A stretch of 40,591 bases of DNA from a virus, in IMG/VR virus record IMGVR_UViG_3300049003_000077, positions 1 to 40,591 of that record. The stretch is one strand, 5' to 3'. The notes below the pieces were generated by a model. That model made no database searches. It worked only from the letters and a program-made list of their open reading frames with translations, and had not been told where the DNA came from. The first letter of the stretch is position 1. Each line of letters starts with the position of its first letter. The position numbers and the translations under genes are program-made. This document shows positions 27,020-33,975 of the stretch, piece after piece.

Positions 27020-27330
27020 CGGCCCCGGATGACTGGCAGACGGTGGTCGACTCGCTCCAGGAAGCGCTGGCGGAAGAGCGCGAAGCCGCCTACTACGCGC
27101 AGACCGAGTGGAAAGCCGCTGACGCACGACTGGAGGCGCTGCGGACGGAGATTGAGCGGCACATCGCGGCGGCACCCGTCATGCGGTTCGACAACGACTA
27201 CCCGGTCAAGGCCGTCCCCGTCGCCGAGCTGTTCGCCATGCTCGCCCTCGCCGCCGACACCACTGTGGCCGAGCTGACCCAGCGGTCCGGGTCCGGCGCC
27301 ACACAAACCGGCGCTGGCGGCACACCGTGA
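27016..27330 (+). CDS. Coiled-coil hypothetical protein (104 aa)
   Basis: The 104-residue product has a long charged helix (WQTVVDSLQEALAEEREAAYYAQTEWKAADARLEALRTEIERHI), then a small folded segment (VKAVPVAELFAMLALAADTTVAELTQ). ATG 27016 overlaps the methyltransferase stop. It could be a regulator or partner for the neighbouring methyltransferase or integrase; no family known to me. Confidence 0.6.
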   Translation: MTAPDDWQTVVDSLQEALAEEREAAYYAQTEWKAADARLEALRTEIERHIAAAPVMRFDNDYPVKAVPVAELFAMLALAADTTVAELTQRSGSGATQTGAGGTP

Positions 27331-27445
27331 CCCTGTGTGCTGCTGGCGCCCCTGCATCACCCGAACGGCTGTGAGCGCTGCAACGCCGTCACCCGAACAG
27401 GGCGTTCCGGGAGTACTCGGTCTCGCCCAGGATCAAGATCCGCCC
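27331..27445. other. Integrase leader, no gene
   Basis: This 115-base stretch between the coiled-coil gene and the chosen integrase start contains an in-frame extension without a good ribosome site. Nothing like a second att core is evident. It may be an unusually long leader or contain arm-type integrase sites. Confidence 0.4.
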
Positions 27446-28354
27446 ATGGGGGACCCCGGTGAGCTGACGGCCGAGCTGCTCGAGGAGTGGGCGCTGTGGA
27501 TGCGTGCCGCCGGCATGAGCGAGCGCACGGTGCACAACCGCGTGAGCTTGATCGGGTTCTTCGGCCGGTTCGCCGGCGTCGACGCGTGTCTGGCCGACTG
27601 GAAGGCGCTGGCCGCCTTCCTCGGCCGCGAGGTGGCTCCCGGCCAGCGGATCGCCCCCGGCACCCGCTCGGTGAACTACGCCGACCTCGACGCCTGGTTC
27701 TCCTGGCTGCTGGCCATGGACTACCGGACGGATAACCCGGTCGACCGGCTGCACAAGCCGAAGGCGGTGAAGAGGTACCCGCGGCCGGTCCTGACCGAGC
27801 AGCTCGAGCGCGTGCTGGCCCGGTGCAACCGCCGCCGGACGGAGGCGATGCTGTATCTCGGCGCGTACCAGGGCCTGCGGGTGCACGAGATCGCGAAGTT
27901 CCGCGGCGAGCACATCGAGGGCCAGTTCCTCTACGTCGTCGGCAAGGGCAGCAAGCCGGCCCGGCTGCCGCTGCATCCCGACGTCGCCGCGATCGCCCTG
28001 GACTTCCCGCGGTACGGGTACTGGTTCCCCTCCTACACGCTGCCCGGCCAGCCGATTGCCGCCAAGAGCGTGTGCACGGTGATCAGCAAGCTGATGAAGC
28101 GCGCGGAGGTGAGCGCCACCGCGCACCAGCTGCGTCACTGGTACGGCACCGAGGTCCTGCGCGCCGCCGGCGGCAACATGCGGATCGCCCAGGAGCTGCT
28201 CCGCCACGACTCCCCCGCCACCACGGCGCTGTACACGTTCGTCGACGACGCCGAGGCCCGGGCGGCGATCATGGGCCTCCCCCGCGTCGGCGGCCGCCAG
28301 GCGCCAATCGCCAGCGTCGTCGACGTCGTCAGCCGGCTGCGCATCGTCGCCTGA
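27446..28354 (+). CDS. int: Tyrosine integrase
   Basis: This 302-residue tyrosine recombinase carries R145 (GLRVHE), K168/K170 (VGKGSK), H227-x2-R230 (HQLRH), H254 (LLRHDS) and Y263 (ALYTF), the full catalytic set. An N-terminal SAM-like core-binding domain (ELTAELLEEWALWMRAAGMSERTV) is present. I start at ATG 27446; the preceding 111 bases in frame (27335 on) look non-coding. The last residues are RLRIVA. The gene ends the rightward lysogeny operon, with the terminator 13 bases beyond its stop. It should recombine attP with a host tRNA-Thr attB. Confidence 0.93.
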   Translation: MGDPGELTAELLEEWALWMRAAGMSERTVHNRVSLIGFFGRFAGVDACLADWKALAAFLGREVAPGQRIAPGTRSVNYADLDAWFSWLLAMDYRTDNPVDRLHKPKAVKRYPRPVLTEQLERVLARCNRRRTEAMLYLGAYQGLRVHEIAKFRGEHIEGQFLYVVGKGSKPARLPLHPDVAAIALDFPRYGYWFPSYTLPGQPIAAKSVCTVISKLMKRAEVSATAHQLRHWYGTEVLRAAGGNMRIAQELLRHDSPATTALYTFVDDAEARAAIMGLPRVGGRQAPIASVVDVVSRLRIVA

Positions 28355-28366
28355 AACACCAAGAGG

Positions 28367-28398
28367 GCCCCATCCCCGGAGAGCAACGGGGATGGGGC
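28367..28398 (+). terminator. Terminator after integrase
   Basis: Perfect 11-bp arms gccccatcccc (28367-28377) and its complement (28388-28398) with a 10-base loop lie 13 bases after the integrase stop. There is no T-run. It faces the convergent gene at 28471-29142. Confidence 0.7.
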
Positions 28399-28470
28399 GC
28401 TCGGGTGGTGCGTGCCGCCGCCGCCGACGACGGGCACAGCGTAGGACGGGCCTGTGACAGTTTCGGGTCG

Positions 28471-29142
28471 TCACAACGCCCGGACGACGAACTCCGGCGC
28501 CACGTAGACCGCGCAGCCATCCCGGTAGACGGTCGTGCGCACCAGCCGGCCGGCCCGGTCGACCCGCGAGAGGGACGCGGACGCCGCCCCCTGCTTCATC
28601 CGGCCCCGCCTGCAGAGCTCGTGGACGGTCAGCCCTACCGGGCCCGCGGCGCTCACGACCCTGACGGTGTGGTTGTCGCGGCCGATGCCCGCTGCCAGCG
28701 GACGGGCGGGTGTTCCGTCACCCCCGGAAACTGCGGGCTGGGAGGCCCGCGCGGAGCGGGTACGGCCGTCGTCGCCGACGATCTTCTCGGGTGCGTGGTC
28801 GCCGACCCGGTCGAGGATGTTGCGCACCGTGCCGGCCGAGACGCCGAGCCGTCGCTCGATCTTCTTGTAGCTCGCACCGTCGGTCCGCATCGCGTCGACG
28901 ACGGCGTCCCGGTCCTCGGTCGCCAGCTTGAGGTCCTCGAGTACGTCGCCGAAGCGGTCCAGCACGTAGGCGCCGTGGCTGGGGTAGCCGAGCTCGATCC
29001 AGTCGCCCTCCTCACGGGCGGCCCGCAGCTCGGCGGCGGCGCCACCGAGGTTGTCGCGGATCCGCTCGGCCCGGCGCTCGGCGCGGTGCCGGCCGAGGGA
29101 GGTGAGCTGCTCGCCGACGATGGCCGGAACGGGGGCGGTCAT
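28471..29142 (-). CDS. HTH transcriptional regulator-like protein (223 aa)
   Basis: Start ATG 29142 overlaps the upstream stop. The protein has an N-terminal helical part, then YKKIERRLGVSAGTVRNILDRV (a helix-turn-helix), and a C-terminal winged helix GLTVHELCRRGRMKQGAASASLSRVDRAGRLVRTTVYRDG. Two DNA-binding units in one protein suggest a regulator or partition-type factor. It is the last gene of the small leftward block beyond the integrase, convergent with int. Confidence 0.66.
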   Translation of the reverse strand: MTAPVPAIVGEQLTSLGRHRAERRAERIRDNLGGAAAELRAAREEGDWIELGYPSHGAYVLDRFGDVLEDLKLATEDRDAVVDAMRTDGASYKKIERRLGVSAGTVRNILDRVGDHAPEKIVGDDGRTRSARASQPAVSGGDGTPARPLAAGIGRDNHTVRVVSAAGPVGLTVHELCRRGRMKQGAASASLSRVDRAGRLVRTTVYRDGCAVYVAPEFVVRAL

Positions 29143-29441
29143 GCCGCCACCGCCAGCCGGGCCTCGGCGGCCAGCTCGAGCTCGTGCAGCTCCCGGAGGG
29201 AGGCGTTGATCAGGCGGGCGGCGGTCGCGTAGTCGCCGCCGGCCCGGGACAGCCACCAGGTGAGCTGGTGGCTGGTGACGAGGACATCGATGTCGGGGTC
29301 GTCGGCCAGGACGTCGGTGAGCTCGGACAGCGGAGCGACGACGTCGGTGTCGAGGTAACGGACGACCACGCCACGGCGCGAGGCGTCGGCCTTACGCAGC
29401 ATGGCCGCGGTGGTCCGCGGGGCGAGGGTTCGGATGCTCAT
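29139..29441 (-). CDS. Hypothetical protein under operator control (100 aa)
   Basis: ATG 29441 lies within or just after an operator-like dyad. The product has VVVRYLDTDVVAPLSELTDVLADDPDIDVLVTSHQLTWWLSRAGGDYATAARL, compatible with a small alpha/beta fold, followed by a helical C-terminus. The family is not recognised. It forms a pair with the HTH gene downstream (ATGA overlap). Confidence 0.6.
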   Translation of the reverse strand: MSIRTLAPRTTAAMLRKADASRRGVVVRYLDTDVVAPLSELTDVLADDPDIDVLVTSHQLTWWLSRAGGDYATAARLINASLRELHELELAAEARLAVAA

Positions 29442-29491
29442 ACTTCCATTTTCGGCACGACTCCCTCAGAGCTGTACCCGAAAATGGGAGT
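29442..29491. promoter_or_regulatory. Inverted operator pair upstream of 29139-29441
   Basis: The 14-base arms acttccattttcgg (29442-29455) and ccgaaaatgggagt (29478-29491), one mismatch, are 22 bases apart. The first arm touches the start codon of the downstream gene; the second lies just past the stop of the XRE gene. AT-rich relative to the genome, it should bind a dimeric regulator, most simply the XRE protein encoded next door. Confidence 0.7.
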
Positions 29492-29495
29492 AGTC

Positions 29496-29738
29496 TCACC
29501 CCGGCGGGGGAGTGGTCCCGTGTTCGGCGGCTGCCACCAGGCTGGTGACGTCAATGCCCAGTGCCGCAGCGATCGCTTGCACGTCGTCGAAGTCGAAGGC
29601 CGCGGGCCCGTTGAACTTGCGGCTCAGCGACGATTGCGGAATGCCGGTCTGCTTGGAGAGGGCGTAGGCGCTGACACCGCGCTCGGTCATGAGCCGTTGC
29701 ACCTGCGCGGCGATCGCGCGCGACAGCTGCTCGGTCAT
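29496..29738 (-). CDS. XRE-family HTH regulator (second switch)
   Basis: This 80-residue protein has an HTH at about 17-60 (GVSAYALSKQTGIPQSSLSRKFNGPAAF). It starts with ATG 29738 or the GTG three bases earlier; a -10 TATGGT lies 5-8 bases upstream, so the mRNA may be leaderless. It is distinct from the repressor/Cro pair and sits beside an operator dyad. It probably controls the following two genes as a prophage-expressed module. Confidence 0.75.
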   Translation of the reverse strand: MTEQLSRAIAAQVQRLMTERGVSAYALSKQTGIPQSSLSRKFNGPAAFDFDDVQAIAAALGIDVTSLVAAAEHGTTPPPG

Positions 29739-29746
29739 CACCACAG

Positions 29747-29752
29747 ACCATA
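29747..29752 (-). promoter_or_regulatory. -10 element of the XRE gene
   Basis: On the minus strand TATGGT lies 8 bases before ATG 29738 and 5 before GTG 29741. The same hexamer is the -10 of the promoter at 14325-14353. No good -35 is visible. Confidence 0.5.
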
Positions 29753-29800
29753 ACGTCGGCAGACGACGGCCCGGACTCAACTTCTAACCGGACACGATCG

Positions 29801-30217
29801 TCATTGGCCCTCGTGAACGACGGCCTGCCCGACGTAGGTGTTCCCGCCCATCCAGGTGATGTCGCAGTCCCACGTGGAGCGCAGGAGGGCCCCGAAGCTG
29901 TTCTGCGCGTCGACCGTGCCGCTGAACACCATGTGCGATCCGTTGATCGTCGGGTGGGATTCGGCTTTCGAGGAGAACTCCGCTGTCGCGGGCGCCTTCA
30001 GCTGGCGACTCGCCTGCTCGACGCAGTACGAATAGCCCCCGTCGACGTGCCGGGCGGGATCGAGTTCGGCGCTCAGAGACGCGTTCGCAGCGCTCCGTTG
30101 CGTCCGCTCGGCCGCCCATGCGCCGCCGCTCGCCGGCTGCCCAGCTCCTCCGCAGCCGGCCAGCAAGCCGGCCAGAGCAACGGCGGCGCAGACGACTTTC
30201 AGCGAGCGACGCATCAT
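29801..30217 (-). CDS. Putative phage lipoprotein
   Basis: The start is ATG 30217 (or the ATG at 30214) behind GGGAGG. The signal peptide MMRRSLKVVCAAVALAGLLAGC has a lipobox LLAG-C22. The mature part includes CVEQASRQLKAPATAEFSSKAE and VDAQNSFGALLRSTWDCDI, with two Cys that may pair. It is expressed outside the late operon, beyond its terminator. Phage lipoproteins in lysogeny regions can block superinfection, but this one is not assigned; surface location is the firm inference. Confidence 0.75.
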   Translation of the reverse strand: MMRRSLKVVCAAVALAGLLAGCGGAGQPASGGAWAAERTQRSAANASLSAELDPARHVDGGYSYCVEQASRQLKAPATAEFSSKAESHPTINGSHMVFSGTVDAQNSFGALLRSTWDCDITWMGGNTYVGQAVVHEGQ

Positions 30218-30276
30218 GCCTCCCGTATCGGCAGCCCCTGGCCGCGTTGAGACTCCCATTCGTTCCGGAAACGACA

Positions 30277-30316
30277 AAGAGCCCCCGAACCGCACGAATG
30301 CGGCTCGGGGGCTCTT
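30277..30316 (-). terminator. Terminator of the late/lysis region
   Basis: Outer arms aagagcccccga (30277-30288) and its complement (30305-30316) plus an inner ccgca/tgcgg stem form a long hairpin. On the minus strand it is followed by TTTGTCGTTTC, a T-rich tract. This is the clearest terminator in the window and ends leftward transcription from the lysis cassette. Confidence 0.85.
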
Positions 30317-30405
30317 CGATCTCGGGGGACCATTCCCGACCTACTGGCACGCTCACTTCACGGAACCCGATCAGTGTGCAGCACCGGTACGACAGGAACC
30401 GCTTC

Positions 30406-31182
30406 TCAGCCGGTGACGGCCGCCATCGGCGCGGTCGGCGGATCCGCCGGCGCCGGGATGGCGACGGGCGCAGGGGCCGCTACGACCGCGGCCTGAGAGG
30501 CGTCCGCGATCGGGGTCCCGTCGCCGAGCTGGTCGATCATCCGGCGCAGCTCGGCCATCAGCTCGTCCGTCGACTTCGGGGCGGCGGCGACGTCGGCGAT
30601 CAGGGCCGGTGCTGCCGCGGCGACCTCGGCGAGCGCGGGAGCGGCGACCTGGGCCACCTCGGCGCGGCCGTCGGCGATCGCCTCCTGGAGGGAGTCCAGG
30701 ACCTTCGGCGCCTCACCTTCGGCCGCGGCCAGCGGATCCTGACCGGAAACGGCAGCTGTCTCGACGGCATGCACGGCGTCGACGACGGCCGCCTTGACCG
30801 GTCCGACGACCTTGCCGCCGATCTCGCGGACGTAGGACTCCAGTTCGTCGGTCGCCTTGGCGCCGATGGTCTGATCTCCGGCGCGTGTCACCGCAGCGGC
30901 CGCCTTCGACGCCAGCGACCCGAACACGAGATCGACTCGGTCCACCGCGCGGGCGGCATAGCCGGCGGCGAACGTGGCCGCGGCCGTGACCGCCGTCGCC
31001 AGGATGACGTCGAGCTCGTGGGGCAGCCCGGCGATGCCCGGCACGTACCGGTAGAGGTAGTAGAGGGCCAGCGGCGTCAGCAGGGCCGCGAGCGAGGCGG
31101 CCTTGACCTTCGGCTCGGCGCGCTGCAGGAGGTTGCCGGCGGAGCCGTCGTGGACGGGCGGCGGGGTGGGCAGAGCAGTCAC
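30406..31182 (-). CDS. Holin-like membrane protein with long C-terminal helix
   Basis: GTG 31182 behind AAGGAGA starts a 258-residue protein. It has two hydrophobic segments, LAALLTPLALYYLYRYV (about 26-44) and LDVILATAVTAAATFAAGYAA (about 55-76), then a long Ala-rich helical tail (residues 90-250). It is the last gene of the lysis cassette. The two-TM part suits a holin or membrane anchor; the large tail is unusual for one and could be a spanin-like or structural extension. Confidence 0.6.
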   Translation of the reverse strand: MTALPTPPPVHDGSAGNLLQRAEPKVKAASLAALLTPLALYYLYRYVPGIAGLPHELDVILATAVTAAATFAAGYAARAVDRVDLVFGSLASKAAAAVTRAGDQTIGAKATDELESYVREIGGKVVGPVKAAVVDAVHAVETAAVSGQDPLAAAEGEAPKVLDSLQEAIADGRAEVAQVAAPALAEVAAAAPALIADVAAAPKSTDELMAELRRMIDQLGDGTPIADASQAAVVAAPAPVAIPAPADPPTAPMAAVTG

Positions 31183-31196
31183 GAGGATGGGTCTCC

Positions 31197-31478
31197 TTAC
31201 GGGTGGAGGGCGTAGAGCCGCTCGAGGAACGGGGCGGCGAGCGCGATGAGGCCGGCGGCGGAGCAGACCGCGCCCCACAGCTGCCGGGCAGAGACGGTGG
31301 ATTTGGCCTCGACGACCCGGAGCCGGGTCTCGTGGTCGGCGATGTCCGCGTCGTGGATGCTGATCGTGGCGCCGTGCTGGGCGAGGGCCACGTCGACCTT
31401 CCCCTCGAGGCGGGCGATCATCACCGGGACGCTGTCGGTGTCCGGACCGGTGCGGGGCGGGGGCACGACGGTGCTCAC
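31197..31478 (-). CDS. Small coiled-coil membrane protein (holin candidate, DUF2746-like)
   Basis: GTG 31478 overlaps the amidase stop. The 93 residues have a coiled coil (VMIARLEGKVDVALAQHGATISIHDADIADHETRLRVVEA) and a C-terminal TM segment (WGAVCSAAGLIALAAPFL). This arrangement is found in DUF2746-type proteins encoded in actinophage lysis cassettes. It is probably one of the two membrane proteins that permit endolysin release. Confidence 0.66.
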   Translation of the reverse strand: MSTVVPPPRTGPDTDSVPVMIARLEGKVDVALAQHGATISIHDADIADHETRLRVVEAKSTVSARQLWGAVCSAAGLIALAAPFLERLYALHP

Positions 31479-32341
31479 GTCGTCGGGTGCGCGGCCGCGG
31501 CGTCGGCGACGAGCTGGGTGATGGCGTCGCGGACGACGGCGCTCATCTGCGCGGCGGTGAGCCCGCCGGTGGCCGGGCCGAGCTTGGCGACCACGGCGCT
31601 CGCGACCGCGTCCGCGTCGGCGGCGGAGGCGGCGGCCGAGACGGCGGCCTGGCGGGCGTGGACGAAGATGTCCCCGATCACCGCGGAGGTCTGCGTCGGC
31701 CCCTTGACGTACGGGGGCTTGACGGTGCGCAGCTCCCGCAGGGTGTCGCGGATCTCGGTCTGCTCGGCGTCGGTAAGCGCCATGAGGAAGCCTTTCGTGG
31801 GGTTGAGAGAGAGCGCGACGATGGCCGGGACCTGGGCGACCTTCGCGGTGCCGGGGCACGCCTTCCCGTAAGCGGTGGACCACACCTCGCCGCCGGCGAC
31901 TCGGTAGGGGTCGATGCCGAGGCGGTGCGTCCCGATGCCCTTCGATGCGGGCCTGGAGTCGGGCATCACCTGGAGCGGGACATCTTCGGTCTCGTGGGCC
32001 CACCGGCAGATCTCCGCGAGGGTGGCGACCTGCTGCGGCGTCCACGGCTCGGAGTTGACAGTGGCCGGGTCGGCCCCGCCCTCCGTCTCGACCGTGATCA
32101 GCGTGGCGTTGCCGTCGACCATGGCGTAGGAGACGCGGTCGAGGTCCACGTTCTGCTCGACGCTGCCGTCTCGGCGGACGTACAGGTGGCTGTCGTTGCC
32201 GGTGCCCTCGTCGATCTTCTCGATGGACGGGCCGAGGTAGGCCGCCACGTGCAGGCCGACGCCGCGGCCCGTGCGCCGCCGGGGACGGTTCTGCTGCCCG
32301 GGCACCGGCACCCAGAGGGCGCCCGGGAACAGGAGAGTCAT
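31475..32341 (-). CDS. Endolysin, N-acetylmuramoyl-L-alanine amidase
   Basis: The 288-residue protein has an amidase_2/PGRP-type domain. Zinc ligands are H31 (GLHVAAY), H139 (IGTHRLG) and C162 (KACPGT). The segment SHLYVRRDGSVEQNVDLDRVSYAM is characteristic. The C-terminal region (about 190-288) is a flexible Ala-rich linker with possible cell-wall binding. It cleaves the stem-peptide bond of peptidoglycan. ATG 32341 joins at TGATG to the tail gene. Confidence 0.9.
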   Translation of the reverse strand: MTLLFPGALWVPVPGQQNRPRRRTGRGVGLHVAAYLGPSIEKIDEGTGNDSHLYVRRDGSVEQNVDLDRVSYAMVDGNATLITVETEGGADPATVNSEPWTPQQVATLAEICRWAHETEDVPLQVMPDSRPASKGIGTHRLGIDPYRVAGGEVWSTAYGKACPGTAKVAQVPAIVALSLNPTKGFLMALTDAEQTEIRDTLRELRTVKPPYVKGPTQTSAVIGDIFVHARQAAVSAAASAADADAVASAVVAKLGPATGGLTAAQMSAVVRDAITQLVADAAAAHPTT

Positions 32342-33450
32342 CAGCGCGGGCCGAGGTAGGTGATGACGAGCTCGGTGCCCTGCTTCCAGACGGAGGGGGT
32401 GTCCGCGGCGCCCTGGTAGAGGCCGGCGATGGTCAGGTCACCGCCGGTGTGCTGGTAGGTGGCCGACTGGAAGAAGGTGAGCCGTGAGGTGTTGATGGTG
32501 TCCGCGCGGGGGTCCAGCGGCCCGGCGTTCACGGTTGTCCCGTTGGCGGTGATCCGCGTGAAGCCCGCCTGGCTCGTCAGATTGCTGATCACCTGCCGGC
32601 ACTCGATGTGGTAGTCGCCGGCCGAAGCCCCGACGATGGTGCCGCTGACCGTCGACACCATCGTGTTGACCGGGGTCAGAGCGTCCGAGGCGTTCGCGGA
32701 GGTGCGGGAGAACACCCAGGCGCGCTGCCGCTTGTTGTAGCCGGCGCCGGCGCCGTCGAAGAGGGTTTCCCAGACGGTCGGGCCGATGGAGGTGCACAGC
32801 TGCACCTGCCCGGTGTCCAGCCGGTACACCTCGAGGCCGGGAAAGGCAGTCAGCGCGTCACGGGAGGCCTGGGTGCGCACCGGAACGCGGGCGCCGCGGG
32901 CCACCGTGGGCTTGGCGGTGTTCGTGATCGTGACACCGGAGCCGTTGGTCGCGGTCGCCCCGGCCGCCACCTGGACGGTGGCCAGCTCTTCGGCGCCGAC
33001 GATCGTCGTCAGGTCCGGCTTCACCTGAAGGCCCGTGGTGGCGGCCGCGCCGGCGAGCACCCCGTACAAGGGTGCGGTGGTCACGTCAGGGGAGGGGACG
33101 CCGGAGTTGCCGTCCTGCTGCTTGACGTAGACGACGTCGATACGCGACTGCCCGCTCGCCGGCGCCGCGCCGATGTTCACCGTGGTGGCTGCGTCGAGGG
33201 TGGGCCCGACGTAGGGGCCGTTGGCCGTGCCGCGGGAGGTGACCGCGTGGTGCACGCCGATCTGCACGGTCATCGGACCGGTCGCCGAGGTGCCGGTGAC
33301 CAGCGCGGTACTCCCGGGACCCCACATCACGCCGGTGCGGATGTCGAGGTCGGTCGGGCCCTGGACGGCGAGCAGGGCGCCGGTGGCGTGCCGGCCGTCG
33401 CGGGGGGCTGTGACGCCGCCGCCGACGGCGAGGCTCTGCAGGCCGGTCAT
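32341..33450 (-). CDS. Minor tail / tail fibre protein
   Basis: The 369-residue protein is beta-rich, Thr/Gly/Ala-rich and low in charge. It contains GVVYVKQQDGNSGVPSPDV and a 'RGARVPVRTQASRDALTAFPGLEVYRLDTGQVQLC' segment, as in actinophage minor tail proteins placed just before the endolysin. It is likely a fibre or baseplate decoration that contacts the host surface. The ATG at 33450 has AAGGAGACCC upstream. Confidence 0.78.
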   Translation of the reverse strand: MTGLQSLAVGGGVTAPRDGRHATGALLAVQGPTDLDIRTGVMWGPGSTALVTGTSATGPMTVQIGVHHAVTSRGTANGPYVGPTLDAATTVNIGAAPASGQSRIDVVYVKQQDGNSGVPSPDVTTAPLYGVLAGAAATTGLQVKPDLTTIVGAEELATVQVAAGATATNGSGVTITNTAKPTVARGARVPVRTQASRDALTAFPGLEVYRLDTGQVQLCTSIGPTVWETLFDGAGAGYNKRQRAWVFSRTSANASDALTPVNTMVSTVSGTIVGASAGDYHIECRQVISNLTSQAGFTRITANGTTVNAGPLDPRADTINTSRLTFFQSATYQHTGGDLTIAGLYQGAADTPSVWKQGTELVITYLGPR

Positions 33451-33490
33451 GGGTCTCCTTCACGTTTGGGTGACACATGGGCGTGTCGGC

Positions 33491-33519
33491 TTGAGTTCGG
33501 ACCGGCCAGTGCCGATAAA
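33491..33519 (+). promoter_or_regulatory. Promoter of the plus-strand moron
   Basis: TTGAGT (33491-33496), a 17-base spacer and GATAAA (33514-33519) precede ATG 33526 by 6 bases, so the transcript is probably leaderless. Both hexamers match the consensus at four of six bases. It is the best promoter in the window and is opposite to the surrounding late genes. Confidence 0.75.
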
Positions 33520-33525
33520 GAGGGC

Positions 33526-33975
33526 ATGCGCAAGGTGCTGTCTGTGGTGCGGAAGAAGGTCGTGCTCGCCTCGATCGGCGGCGCGCTCCTCGCGACCGGG
33601 GTCGCGGTAGGTGCCGGCATGGCGGTCGGGCAGACGGTCACCACGACGACGTCGGACTCCTCGCCGGTGACGACGTCCGCTCCTGCGTCGACGTCGGATG
33701 CTCCGGTGGCGAGCTCGTCGGAGCAGCCGCCCGCGTCACCGTCGGCCGATACCGTTGCCGCTGTGACTTCCTCCGACCCGGCCCCCGCGCCTGTCCAGCA
33801 GGTGACTACCGACACGACGACTGCCGTGTCGACGACGGCAGCCCCGGCGCCGGCCGCGCCCAGCAGTGACTCGGGCGGCTTCGTCGACTCGAACGGCGTC
33901 ACCTACGCGCCGCTGAAGCCGATCCCGGTGCAGAAGCTGCCCGGTGAGGTCGGCTACGTGCCGCCCGGCGGCTAG
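33526..33975 (+). CDS. Plus-strand moron: Ser/Thr/Pro/Ala-rich membrane-anchored protein
   Basis: The 149-residue protein has a basic N-terminus and one membrane helix (VVLASIGGALLATGVAVGAGMAVG, residues 12-35), a signal anchor or signal peptide. The rest is a low-complexity Thr/Ser/Ala/Pro stretch and a final GGFVDSNGVTYAPLKPIPVQKLPGEVGYVPPGG. It likely spans the cell envelope and is a substrate for glycosylation. Convergent with the minor tail gene at 33972-34727 (stops overlap as CTAG). Prophage expression is suggested by the separate promoter. Confidence 0.78.
   Translation: MRKVLSVVRKKVVLASIGGALLATGVAVGAGMAVGQTVTTTTSDSSPVTTSAPASTSDAPVASSSEQPPASPSADTVAAVTSSDPAPAPVQQVTTDTTTAVSTTAAPAPAAPSSDSGGFVDSNGVTYAPLKPIPVQKLPGEVGYVPPGG

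Noticed and set aside
27335-27445. In-frame extension of the integrase to GTG 27335
   Set aside because: The extra 37 residues are not integrase-like, and the start has no ribosome site. ATG 27446 gives the normal domain start.
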